From assembly GCF_003047295.1 (NCBI RefSeq), contig NZ_PZYZ01000003.1:310001-374000 (forward strand): a DNA stretch of 64,000 nucleotides. The letters run 5' to 3'. A program made the position numbers and the translations under genes. The stretch comes from Nocardioides sediminis. GTDB lineage: Bacteria > Actinomycetota > Actinomycetes > Propionibacteriales > Nocardioidaceae. This document shows positions 8,731-16,657 of the stretch, piece after piece (the first letter of the stretch is position 1; every line of letters begins with the position of its first letter). The notes below the pieces were generated by a model. The model ran no database searches. It had not been told where the DNA came from and worked only from the letters and a program-made list of their open reading frames with translations.

Positions 8731-9576
8731 ATGAGCGAAGAGACCGCGCCGTACGGCACCGGGGCCCCGCAGGCCGCACCGGTCAAGAAGGTCCGCACCC
8801 ATCACCTGCGGGAGATGAAGGAGCGCGGCGACAAGATCACCATGCTCACCGCCTACGACATGTACACCGCCGCCACCTTCGACGAGGCCGGCATCGACCT
8901 GTTGCTCGTGGGCGACTCGGCGTCCAACAACGTCTACGGCAACGAGACCTCCTTGCCCGTCACGGTCGACGAGCTCCTCCCCCTCACCCGCGCGGTCGCG
9001 CGCAGCGTCAGCCGCGCGATGGTGGTCGGCGACCTGCCCTTCGGCAGCTACCAGGCCAGCCCCGAGCAGGGCTACCTCACCGCCGTCCGCTTCATGAAGG
9101 AGGCCGGCGCCCACGCCGTCAAGCTCGAAGGCGGTGCCGAGATGGCCCCGGTCATCTCCACGTGCACCCGCGGCGGCATCCCCGTCATGGCCCACATCGG
9201 CTTCACCCCGCAGAGCGAGCACACCCTGGGCGGCTACCGCGTCCAGGGCCGCGGCGACGCGGCCGACCGGGTGCTCGCCGACGCCCGCGCCGTCCAGGAG
9301 GCCGGAGCCTTCGCCGTCGTCATGGAGATGGTGCCCGGCGACGTCGCCGAGCAGGTGAGCAAGGAGCTGGCCATCCCGACCATCGGCATCGGCGCCGGCA
9401 ACGGCTGCGACGGACAGGTGCTGGTGTGGCAGGACGCCTTCGGGCTGCGGACCGGCCGGATGGCCCGCTTCGTCAAGCAGTACGCCGACGTCCACGGCGT
9501 GCTCCTCGAGGCCGCACGCGCCTATGCCGACGACGTCCGCGGCGGCACCTTCCCCGGGCCCGAGCACACCTTCTAG
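8731..9576 (+). CDS. panB: 3-methyl-2-oxobutanoate hydroxymethyltransferase
   Basis: Transfers a hydroxymethyl group from methylene-tetrahydrofolate to alpha-ketoisovalerate, giving ketopantoate, the first committed step of pantothenate and CoA synthesis. The 281-aa TIM-barrel protein shows the metal-binding [10 protein letters not shown] and [11 protein letters not shown], the substrate segment [10 protein letters not shown] and the late motif [20 protein letters not shown]. The ATG at 8731 follows the good ribosome binding site AGAGGAGAG. About 20 N-terminal residues precede the conserved core ([13 protein letters not shown]), as in other actinobacteria. It is monocistronic here; panC and panD are not in the window. 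Confidence 0.97.
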   Translation: MSEETAPYGTGAPQAAPVKKVRTHHLREMKERGDKITMLTAYDMYTAATFDEAGIDLLLVGDSASNNVYGNETSLPVTVDELLPLTRAVARSVSRAMVVGDLPFGSYQASPEQGYLTAVRFMKEAGAHAVKLEGGAEMAPVISTCTRGGIPVMAHIGFTPQSEHTLGGYRVQGRGDAADRVLADARAVQEAGAFAVVMEMVPGDVAEQVSKELAIPTIGIGAGNGCDGQVLVWQDAFGLRTGRMARFVKQYADVHGVLLEAARAYADDVRGGTFPGPEHTF

Positions 9577-9635
9577 CGGCGCGGGGCGGGCTGCTGCCCC
9601 TCGCGGTCCGCCCGGCCAGCGCGTAGCGTCGCGCC

Positions 9636-10838
9636 ATGACGCCTCGCCGTGCCGGTCGACCCACCGTCCTCGCCGTGGCCGTCGCCCTCGGGCTCGGCAC
9701 GCTCGGCCCCGTGGCGCCGGTGGCGGCGGGTGAGGCCCCCGGCGGCTTCGCCCCCATCCAGGCCGAGGCGCCCGACGCCCGCGCCAGCGCACCGCGGCTC
9801 CGGGTGCGCACGGTCGTCGGCGGGCTCGCCAACCCGTGGGACGTCCAGCCCATCGGCGGCGGGCGGCTCCTCGTCACCGAGCGCGACCGCGCCCGGCTCA
9901 GCGTGGTGCGCAAGGGCGAGCGGCGTACCGTCCGATTCCCCCGGAAGAAGGTCTGGGTGAGCGGCGAGACCGGCCTGATGTCGCTTGCCGTCGACCCGGC
10001 CTTCGACCGGACGCGTCGGTTCTGGACCTGCCAGGGGTGGCGGGCCGGCGGCGGCCGCGACGTCCGCGTCTCGCTGTGGAAGCTCAGCGGCAACGCACGC
10101 CGGGCCAGCCTGGTGCGCCACGTCGTCACCGGCCTGCCTGTCACCAGCGGGCGGCACGGCGGCTGCCGCGTGCTGCTCGACTCGGGGTCCAAGGCCTTGT
10201 ACGTCGGCACCGGTGACGCCGCCGACGCCGGCAACCCGCGCGACCTGACGTCGCTCGGCGGCAAGGTGCTCCGCGTCCACCGGCGCACCGGCCGGGCGCT
10301 GCCCGGCAACCCGTTCGCCGACGCGGCCGACCCCCGTCAGCGGCTCGTGTGGACCTTCGGCCACCGCAACGTCCAGGGACTGGCCCAGCGTCCGTCGGAC
10401 GGGTCGGTGGTGAGCGTCGAGCACGGGTCCTACCGCGACGACGAGGTCAACGCCCTCTCCCCCGGCGCCGACTTCGGCTGGCAGCCCGGGCCCGGCTACG
10501 ACGAGAGCGTGCCGATGACCGACCAGTCGCTGCCCGGCCAGCAGACCGAGGCGATCTGGAGCTCGGGCAACCCCACCATCGCCACCTCGGGCGCCGCGTG
10601 GGTGGAGGGCAGCCGCTGGGGCGCGTACGACGGCACGCTCGCCGTCGCGGCCCTGGGGGGCGAGCGGATGCTGTTCCTCCGGTTCGACGACCGGCTCCGC
10701 CTGCAGCGGGAGTGGACGCCGGGCGCGCTGCGGCGCCACGGCCGCCTGCGCTCGGTGACCCGTCTCCCCGACGGCGACCTGCTGGTCACGACCAGCAACG
10801 GGGGCAACGACAGGGTGTTGCGCGTCTCGCCGCGCTGA
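9636..10838 (+). CDS. Secreted PQQ-type glucose/sorbosone dehydrogenase-like protein
   Basis: A 400-aa exported protein with an N-terminal signal peptide (core about residues 10-30). The mature part is a six-bladed beta-propeller of the glucose/sorbosone dehydrogenase family: [52 protein letters not shown] and [12 protein letters not shown] are the usual blade motifs. Homologues oxidise sugars with PQQ, but many actinobacterial members are uncharacterised and PQQ synthesis genes are not seen here. It is a single gene, 59 bp after panB, with no obvious functional link to it. Confidence 0.88.
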   Translation: MTPRRAGRPTVLAVAVALGLGTLGPVAPVAAGEAPGGFAPIQAEAPDARASAPRLRVRTVVGGLANPWDVQPIGGGRLLVTERDRARLSVVRKGERRTVRFPRKKVWVSGETGLMSLAVDPAFDRTRRFWTCQGWRAGGGRDVRVSLWKLSGNARRASLVRHVVTGLPVTSGRHGGCRVLLDSGSKALYVGTGDAADAGNPRDLTSLGGKVLRVHRRTGRALPGNPFADAADPRQRLVWTFGHRNVQGLAQRPSDGSVVSVEHGSYRDDEVNALSPGADFGWQPGPGYDESVPMTDQSLPGQQTEAIWSSGNPTIATSGAAWVEGSRWGAYDGTLAVAALGGERMLFLRFDDRLRLQREWTPGALRRHGRLRSVTRLPDGDLLVTTSNGGNDRVLRVSPR

Positions 10839-10844
10839 CGCTCC

Positions 10845-11129
10845 TCAGCCCCAGTCGAGCCAGCGCGCCCCGCCGAGCACCACCGCGAACCACCCCACCG
10901 CGAGCAGCGCCGGCAGCACGACCACCGCGCGCGGGCGGCGTACGAACCAGCGACAGCCCTGGACCAGGGCGACCGTCCACGTCGCGAGCAGCAGGGCGGT
11001 CACCCACCACGGGGCGGCGACGACGGTCGGCGTCGCGGCGAGCAGGAAGAACACCGCCGCGAGCCCGATCATCCCCGCGAACGCCCACGGTGAGGCGATG
11101 TCACGCGGAGCGGGTCCGGGAGCGCTCAG
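10845..11129 (-). CDS. Small membrane protein, possible CTG start
   Basis: A protein of 75 aa from the ATG at 11072, or 94 aa if it begins at the CTG at 11129. Two or three hydrophobic helices are clear ([51 protein letters not shown]). No ATG, GTG or TTG lies in frame between 11129 and 11072, yet the codons in between read as normal coding sequence (SPWAFAG before MIGL). The CTG overlaps the stop of the upstream gene as CTGA, just where an ATGA overlap would be expected. The function is unknown. Confidence 0.55.
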   Translation of the reverse strand: MSAPGPAPRDIASPWAFAGMIGLAAVFFLLAATPTVVAAPWWVTALLLATWTVALVQGCRWFVRRPRAVVVLPALLAVGWFAVVLGGARWLDWG

Positions 11130-11347
11130 CTGCTCGGCGTCCCGTCGTCATCGGCACCGGAACCGGGACCGTCGTCGTTCCAGTTGGGGTCGTTGTCCCA
11201 CTCCTCGTTGCGCTCCTCGACCTTCTCCAGCGCACGACCCGCCTCCGCGGCGGAGGCGTAGGGGCCGAGTCGGTCGGAGTTGCGGCAGCCGTCGCGCCCC
11301 TCGACCGTCTTGTGGGTCAGGCAGTACCAGTACTCCGAGTCGCTCAT
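11126..11347 (-). CDS. Small conserved hypothetical protein (SPOR-like)
   Basis: A 73-aa soluble protein: [20 protein letters not shown], then [19 protein letters not shown] and a very acidic Asp/Asn tail. The YWYCLTH..VE...C pattern and the 'GPY.s..eA..al' stretch resemble short SPOR-type proteins that lie next to map in many actinobacteria. It is divergent from map with only 23 bp between the two starts, so the promoters must overlap the genes. It probably forms a two-gene unit with the membrane protein downstream. The role is unknown. Confidence 0.7.
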   Translation of the reverse strand: MSDSEYWYCLTHKTVEGRDGCRNSDRLGPYASAAEAGRALEKVEERNEEWDNDPNWNDDGPGSGADDDGTPSS

Positions 11348-11370
11348 GGCCAGAAACTACACTCGCGCCC

Positions 11371-12219
11371 GTGCCAGCCCTAGCCCCGGCGGCGATCTCG
11401 CCGCGTCGTGCCGTCCCCGCCTCCATCCCCCGTCCCGAGTACGTCGACCGGCCGGCGCCCACGCCCTTCGAGGGCAGCGAGGTCAAGGACGCCGAGACCA
11501 TCGAGCGGATGCGTGCCGCGTGCCGGCTGGCCGCCCAGGCACGCGACCTGGTCGGCTCGCACGTGGCCCCCGGGATCACCACCGACGAGCTCGACCGCAT
11601 CGGGCACGAGTTCCTCTGCGACCACGGCGCCTACCCCTCCACGCTGGGCTACCGAGGCTTCCCCAAGTCGCTGTGCTCGAGCGTCAACGAGGTGGTCTGC
11701 CACGGCATCCCGGACGCCCGGGTCGTCGAGGACGGCGACATCGTCAACATCGACATCACCGCCTTCCTCGACGGCGTGCACGGCGACACCAACGCGACGT
11801 TCCTGGCCGGCGACGTCGACGAGGAGTCCCGCCTGCTCGTCGAGCGGACCCGCGAGGCGCTGGACCGGGCGATCAAGGCCGTGCAGCCCGGTCGCCGGAT
11901 CAACGTCGTCGGCCGTGTCATCGAGGCCTACGCTCGCCGCTTCGGCTACGGCGTGGTCCGCGAGTTCACCGGCCACGGCATCGGTACGTCGTTCCACAGC
12001 GGCCTGGTGGTCCCGCACTACGACGACCCGCGCTTCGACGACGAGATCCGGGTCGGCATGACCTTCACGATCGAGCCGATGCTCAACCTCGGCACGCACG
12101 AGTGGGAGATGTGGGACGACGGCTGGACCGCCGTGACCCGGGACGGCCGGCGCAGCGCCCAGTTCGAGCACACCCTGCTCGTCACCCCGACCGGCGCCGA
12201 GGTCCTGACCCTGCCCTGA
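11371..12219 (+). CDS. map: Type I methionine aminopeptidase
   Basis: Removes the initiator Met from nascent proteins. The 282-aa pita-bread enzyme shows the metal ligands Asp in [12 protein letters not shown] and HGDTNATF, His in [13 protein letters not shown], Glu in FTIEPML and Glu in QFEHTLLV. The N-terminal extension with [11 protein letters not shown] is the SH3-binding type found in actinobacterial MapA. I chose the GTG at 11371; no Shine-Dalgarno lies before it, but TACACT (11358-11363) sits 7 nt upstream like a -10 box, so the mRNA may be leaderless. It is followed by rnpB. Confidence 0.95.
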   Translation: MPALAPAAISPRRAVPASIPRPEYVDRPAPTPFEGSEVKDAETIERMRAACRLAAQARDLVGSHVAPGITTDELDRIGHEFLCDHGAYPSTLGYRGFPKSLCSSVNEVVCHGIPDARVVEDGDIVNIDITAFLDGVHGDTNATFLAGDVDEESRLLVERTREALDRAIKAVQPGRRINVVGRVIEAYARRFGYGVVREFTGHGIGTSFHSGLVVPHYDDPRFDDEIRVGMTFTIEPMLNLGTHEWEMWDDGWTAVTRDGRRSAQFEHTLLVTPTGAEVLTLP

Positions 12220-12259
12220 CTGGCCCGGGCCCGGGCCGCTCTGCCATGCTCGACCTTGC

Positions 12260-12623
12260 GAATGGGCTGGCCGGGCGACCGCGTTCCCCTCACGGGGACC
12301 GAGGAAGGTCCGGGCTCCACAGGGCAGGGTGATGGCCAACAGCCATCCGGGGCAACCCGCGGGACAGTGCCACAGAAAACAGACCGCCGCTCCCCACGGG
12401 GAGCGGCAAGGGTGAAACGGTGGTGCAAGAGACCACCAGTGCTCCGGGTGACCGGAGCAGCTAGGTAAACCCCACCCGGAGCAAGATCGAGCAGTGTGTG
12501 TCCGAGGGCGGCCCGCCCGAGCACACGGGTAGATCGCTCGAGGGAGTCGGCAACGGCTCTCCTAGATGGATGGTCGCCCCGCCGTCAGGCGGACAGAACC
12601 CGGCCTACAGGCCAGCCCATTCG
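12260..12623 (+). ncRNA. rnpB: RNase P RNA (class A)
   Basis: The catalytic RNA that trims tRNA 5' ends. The ends pair perfectly as helix P1: CGAATGGGCTGGCC at 12260 with GGCCAGCCCATTCG ending at 12623. In between lie the conserved CR-I element (GAGGAAGGTCCGGGCTCC, 12300-12317), CACAGGGCAGGGTG, and the P15/CR-IV and CR-V elements (GGGTGAAACGGTG near 12412, AGAACCCGGCCTACAG near 12595). The length of about 364 nt fits actinobacterial class A RNAs. It lies between map and a convergent coiled-coil gene whose stop is only 20 nt from the RNA 3' end. Confidence 0.96.
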
Positions 12624-12642
12624 CCCCCGGCCCCTACGACGA

Positions 12643-13044
12643 TCATTCGCCGGCTCCCGGGGTCGACTCCACCCGGTCGAGCATCTCGGTGAGGTGGCGC
12701 CGCAGCTGCTCCTTGTGCTCGGACGCGACCTGCTGCAGCTGCGCGATCTCCTCGTCGTGGCGCTTGCGGAGCCCGGTCGTCTCCTCGCGCACGCGGTAGG
12801 CCTCGGCGCGTGCGTCGTTCACGATCTCGGCCGCTTCGCTCCGCGCCGACTCCCTGAGGCCCTCGGCCTCCTCGCGGGCCGCGGCCACCACGGCCTCCGC
12901 CTCGCTCCTCGCCTCGGCGCGCCACTGCTCGGTGTCGCGGGCAGTCATCTCCAGGAGGCGGACCGCCGACGGAGATGCCTCGGCGACGCCGTCGGAGCTC
13001 GTGCCGGGACGCGCCTCGTCGTAGGTGTGCGTGGTGTTGCTCAT
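12643..13044 (-). CDS. DivIVA-like coiled-coil protein
   Basis: A 133-aa soluble protein. After a flexible N-terminus (about 30 residues) it is one long heptad-repeat helix: repeats of the type AREEAEGLRESARSEAAEIV, then a Gln/Glu-rich stretch and a last helix (LRRHLTEMLDRVE). This matches the C-terminal coiled coil of actinobacterial DivIVA/Wag31-type proteins, but the N-terminal membrane-binding domain is missing. It could be a scaffold or a small cell-division accessory; this is inferred from composition only. A GGGAGAAGG site precedes the ATG at 13044. Confidence 0.7.
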   Translation of the reverse strand: MSNTTHTYDEARPGTSSDGVAEASPSAVRLLEMTARDTEQWRAEARSEAEAVVAAAREEAEGLRESARSEAAEIVNDARAEAYRVREETTGLRKRHDEEIAQLQQVASEHKEQLRRHLTEMLDRVESTPGAGE

Positions 13045-13175
13045 GCCTTCTCCCAGGGGGTTGGGGACGTACGCCGGCCCGCCGGGCAGCGCTGTGGGTG
13101 CGACTTAGCGTGCCCTGTGGACCGGCGTTCCAGGAAATGCAGCGGACAAAGGGGTGGTCCGTCACCACGCGGGCA

Positions 13176-14492
13176 TCAGGTGTGCATCGCGCGCAGGAGC
13201 AGCACCACGCCGCGCGCCGTGTCGAGGTTGGCGGCGACGGCGACGACCGCCAGCCCCCACAGCGGTAGGCCGCTGATCGCTGCCAGGGCGAAGATCAGCA
13301 GCCGGACCTCGCGCCGGAAGAGCAACCGCACGTCGGTGTCGCGGCCCACCGCGTGGACGTAGGAGATCAGCAGGCAGCCGCACCCAGCGGCGAACCCCCA
13401 GGCCCAGGCGGTCTCCGTGTGGCCGGCGCCGATGACCAGGCCGACCACCACGGCGAGGTCGGCGTAACGGTCCAGCAGCGTGTCCAGCGCGGCGCCGCGG
13501 CGCGAGGCCCGGCCACTCACTCGCGCGAGCTCGCCGTCGACGCCGTCGAGGGCGGAGCCGAGCAGGACGCCGAGCCCGCCCGCGGCCATCGCCCACCGGT
13601 CGCCGACCGCGATCAGGCCGGCCGCGAGCAGCGTGGTGGCGAAGGCCAGCAACGTGGCCACGTGCGGGCTGAGCCCGGTCCGCAGCAGCTGGCGGGTCAG
13701 GGGCCCCGAGATCCGCCGGTTGACGGTCCGGGCGATGATCTGGTCGCTCGGCTTCGGACCGTACCGGTGCCACATCACCCGCTCCAGGGCCCGCACTCCC
13801 TCGGGTGTGTCGACGGCCGCCCAGAGCCCGGTGAAGTCGCAGGTGGTCATCTCCAGGCCGTGGTCGAGCATCCGCCGCCGCACGGCGGCCCACGGCATTG
13901 CTGGTGCGTCGGCGGTCGCGGCCAGGACGTCGGCGACATGGACGGAGCTGAGGCCGGCGTCGACCGCGGCGTACTCCTTCAGGTCGGCTGCCAGCTCGAG
14001 CAGCCGGCCGTCGGCGGCGGTCCGCACCCGGACCGGGGGCACCCCTCCCAGGCCGCCCACCTGACGCTGGGGGTCACGGTCGACGGCCAGCACGTTGCGG
14101 CCCGGTGCAGCCATCAGCCGCCGTACGTCGTCGGCCTCGAACACGTGGTCGCCCATGACCACCAGGCACCGGTCCTCCTCGACCTGCCGGAGGCCGGCCA
14201 CCACCGACGTCGACGTGCCCTGCTGCCAGTCGGGGTCGACCACCAGCTCGACCGGGAGTCCGTGGGAGTGGATGGTCGCCGCCACGTCCTCGCTCCGGTA
14301 GCCGGCCACCACCACGATCCGGGTCACTCCTGCCTCGCGCAGCACCTTGACCGTGCGGTCCAGCAGGGTCACGCCGCCCACCCGCCGCAGCACCGTCGGC
14401 TGGAGCGAGCGGGACCGGTGCTTCGACTCCGCGGTCACCACGACCGCGGTCGTCACCCTTGGCCGGGGTTCGGTCTCCGGGCGCGGGTCCAT
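13176..14492 (-). CDS. Nucleotidyltransferase-like / CDP-alcohol phosphatidyltransferase fusion
   Basis: A 438-aa two-domain protein. Residues about 13-240 have the layout of a sugar- or alcohol-phosphate nucleotidyltransferase (VVVTAESKH, then VGGVTLLDRTV, VVMGDHVFEADD). Residues about 260-438 form a membrane CDP-alcohol phosphotransferase with a perfect D-x2-D-G-x2-A-R-x8-G-x3-D-x3-D motif starting DGVDGELAR. The same order occurs in IPCT-DIPPS, which makes CDP-inositol and condenses it with inositol phosphate. However, the usual GxGxR loop is replaced by ESKHRSRSLQ, so the first activity may be changed or lost. The likely role is a phosphodiester lipid or osmolyte headgroup; the substrate is unknown. 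Confidence 0.8.
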   Translation of the reverse strand: MDPRPETEPRPRVTTAVVVTAESKHRSRSLQPTVLRRVGGVTLLDRTVKVLREAGVTRIVVVAGYRSEDVAATIHSHGLPVELVVDPDWQQGTSTSVVAGLRQVEEDRCLVVMGDHVFEADDVRRLMAAPGRNVLAVDRDPQRQVGGLGGVPPVRVRTAADGRLLELAADLKEYAAVDAGLSSVHVADVLAATADAPAMPWAAVRRRMLDHGLEMTTCDFTGLWAAVDTPEGVRALERVMWHRYGPKPSDQIIARTVNRRISGPLTRQLLRTGLSPHVATLLAFATTLLAAGLIAVGDRWAMAAGGLGVLLGSALDGVDGELARVSGRASRRGAALDTLLDRYADLAVVVGLVIGAGHTETAWAWGFAAGCGCLLISYVHAVGRDTDVRLLFRREVRLLIFALAAISGLPLWGLAVVAVAANLDTARGVVLLLRAMHT

Positions 14493-14559
14493 GGCTCGCA
14501 GTATGCGTCAGCACGCTCCTGCGCGCGCCGGGCTCGGTTGCGGGGCAGCACCTGCACGA

Positions 14560-14590
14560 CATTCCATCGTTCTTTGGAATGACGTAATAT
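14560..14590 (+). promoter_or_regulatory. Operator palindrome and -10 box of MFS/ArsR operon
   Basis: CATTCCA (14560-14566) and TGGAATG (14575-14581) form a perfect 7-bp inverted repeat with an 8-nt spacer. TAATAT, a good -10 element, follows at 14585-14590, so the repeat covers the -35 and spacer region. The AT-rich block is unusual against the GC-rich background. It is 36 bp upstream of the transporter start, and the operon encodes an ArsR-family repressor, so autorepression is the simple reading. Confidence 0.6.
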
Positions 14591-14625
14591 TGCGGGGGTC
14601 AGTTCCTCGCTCCCCGGAGGTGCCC

Positions 14626-15936
14626 ATGGGCCATCGCACGGTCGCAACCCCCCGGACTCGTGTCGAGCTCGGGCTCCGCCAGAACCTCGCGCAGTTCAGC
14701 CTGCTGGTCGCGGTCAACGCCCTGGTCGGCGGCATGCTCGGCCAGGAGCGCACCGTGCTCCCCCTCCTGGGCCAGGAGGAGTTCGGGATCACGGCCTACA
14801 CCGCCGGGCTGAGCTTCATCCTGGCCTTCGGCCTGTCCAAGGCCGCCACCAACTACGTCGCCGGCACGTGGTCGGACCGGTTCGGCCGCAAGCCGGTGCT
14901 CGTGGCCGGCTGGCTCGTCGCTGTACCGGTCCCCTTCATGCTGATCTGGGCGCCGTCGTGGACCTGGATCATCGTCGCCAACGTGCTGCTCGGCGTCAGC
15001 CAGGGCCTGACCTGGTCCACCACGGTGGTGATGAAGATCGACCTCGTGGGACCGGCGCGACGGGGCCTGGCGATGGGACTCAACGAGGCCGCCGGGTACG
15101 CCGCCGTGGCGGTCACCGCACTGGCCACCGGCTACGTCGCGGAGTCCTACGGACTGCGTCCCGAGCCCTTCTTCCTCGGCATCGCCTTCGCCGCACTCGG
15201 CCTCGGACTGTCGACCCTGGTCGTGCAGGAGACCCGCGAGCACGCCCGCCTCGAGGCCGCCGGCCACGTCGCCCGCGCCGACGGCAGGCACGACCACCTC
15301 CACGGAGGGCTGACCGACGGCCAGGTGTTCGTGCAGACCAGCTTCAAGGAGCCGGCCCTCTCCTCTGCCAGCCAGGCGGGCCTGGTCAACAACCTCAACG
15401 ACGGACTCGCGTGGGGCCTCCTCCCGATCCTGTTCGCAGGCGCAGGACTCTCGGTCGGCAGGATCGGCATCCTCGCCGCGCTCTACCCCGCGGTGTGGGG
15501 AGTCGGGCAGCTCTTCACCGGCGCCCTCTCCGACCGGTGGGGACGGAAGTGGCTGATCGCCTCCGGCATGTGGCTGCAGGCCCTGGCCCTCGCGCTGATC
15601 GCGCTCGCGGACTCGTTCGCCGCCTGGGCCGTCGCCGCAGTGCTCCTCGGCGGCGGCACCGCGATGGTCTACCCCACGCTGCTGGCCTCGATCGGCGACG
15701 TGGCGCACCCGGCATGGCGTGCCCGCTCGGTGGGGGTCTACCGGTTGTGGCGGGACGGCGGCTTCGCGGTCGGGGCGCTGCTCGCCGGCGTGGTGGCCGA
15801 CGCCCTGGGCGTCGAAGCCGCCGTGTGGACCGTTGCCGCTCTCACCGCCGCGTCCGGTCTCGTGGTCGCGCTGCGCATGTACGAGACCCTGCACCGCGCG
15901 CCGGTGCCGGACGGGCAGGCGGACGACGATGGGTGA
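14626..15936 (+). CDS. MFS transporter
   Basis: A 436-aa major facilitator protein with about 12 membrane helices. The signature loop between TM2 and TM3 is present (GTWSDRFGRKPVLVAG), as is its repeat in the second half (GALSDRWGRKWLIASG). A His-rich loop (DGRHDHLHGG) lies between the halves. The ATG at 14626 follows CCGGAGG. The stop overlaps the start of the ArsR-rhodanese regulator by 8 bp, so they form one operon. Such MFS/ArsR pairs usually export a thiol-reactive metalloid, oxyanion or sulfur compound; the substrate is not evident. Confidence 0.88.
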   Translation: MGHRTVATPRTRVELGLRQNLAQFSLLVAVNALVGGMLGQERTVLPLLGQEEFGITAYTAGLSFILAFGLSKAATNYVAGTWSDRFGRKPVLVAGWLVAVPVPFMLIWAPSWTWIIVANVLLGVSQGLTWSTTVVMKIDLVGPARRGLAMGLNEAAGYAAVAVTALATGYVAESYGLRPEPFFLGIAFAALGLGLSTLVVQETREHARLEAAGHVARADGRHDHLHGGLTDGQVFVQTSFKEPALSSASQAGLVNNLNDGLAWGLLPILFAGAGLSVGRIGILAALYPAVWGVGQLFTGALSDRWGRKWLIASGMWLQALALALIALADSFAAWAVAAVLLGGGTAMVYPTLLASIGDVAHPAWRARSVGVYRLWRDGGFAVGALLAGVVADALGVEAAVWTVAALTAASGLVVALRMYETLHRAPVPDGQADDDG

Positions 15937-16594
15937 CCGGGCCAGCAAGGACGCGCTGTTCGCGCAGTTCGCGGCGGTCGGCAAGGTGCTGGGCCACCCC
16001 AAGCGGCTCGAGCTGCTCGACCTCCTCATCCAGGGGCCCCGCAGCGTCGAGGGCCTCGCCGAGGCGGCCGACCTCGGCATGAGCACCTGCTCCGCACACC
16101 TCCAGACCCTGCGCGATGCCGGCGTCGTCGAGGCTCGGCGCGACGGCAGGCGGATCTTCTACTCCCTCGTCGGTGACGACATCGCCGGGCTCTGGGACCA
16201 TCTGCGGCGCGTCGCGCAGCTGCACCGCCCCCACACCGAGCTCGCCCGGCGCGCCTACCTCGGCCCCGAGGACACCCGCGCCGTGGACACCGACGAGCTG
16301 ATGCGCCGCCTCGCCGACGGTGACGCCGTCGTCCTCGACGTCCGGCCCGAGCCGGAGTACGCCGCCGGCCACCTCCCCGGAGCGATCCACATCCCCCTCG
16401 AGGAGCTGGCCGCGCGGATCGGGGAGCTGCCCCGAAACCACGAGATCGTCGCCTACTGCCGCGGCCACTACTGCGTCCTGGCTCACGACGCCGTTCGACT
16501 GCTCAACGCCGAGGGGCTCGCAGCCAGCCGCGCCGTCGACGGGGTCCTCGAGTGGCGTCTCGCCGGTGTACCCATCGAGGCCGGCGCCGCCTGA
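15929..16594 (+). CDS. ArsR-family regulator fused to rhodanese domain
   Basis: A 221-aa protein. Residues about 5-95 form a winged helix of the ArsR/SmtB family (VLGHPKRLELLDLL, ADLGMSTCSAHLQTLRDAGV, RDGRRIFYSL). Residues about 120-218 form a rhodanese domain with VLDVRPEPEYAAGHLPGAIH and the Cys loop AYCRGHYCVLAHD. The rhodanese Cys could carry a persulfide and make the repressor sulfur- or redox-responsive; this is known for related fusions only in general terms. It overlaps the MFS gene and probably represses the promoter at 14560-14590. Confidence 0.9.
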   Translation: MGDRASKDALFAQFAAVGKVLGHPKRLELLDLLIQGPRSVEGLAEAADLGMSTCSAHLQTLRDAGVVEARRDGRRIFYSLVGDDIAGLWDHLRRVAQLHRPHTELARRAYLGPEDTRAVDTDELMRRLADGDAVVLDVRPEPEYAAGHLPGAIHIPLEELAARIGELPRNHEIVAYCRGHYCVLAHDAVRLLNAEGLAASRAVDGVLEWRLAGVPIEAGAA

Positions 16595-16657
16595 CCGGCG
16601 ACCCCGACGTCGCAGGTCCCCGGGCGTCATCGACCGCGCGCCACGCTCGACGGCTGG

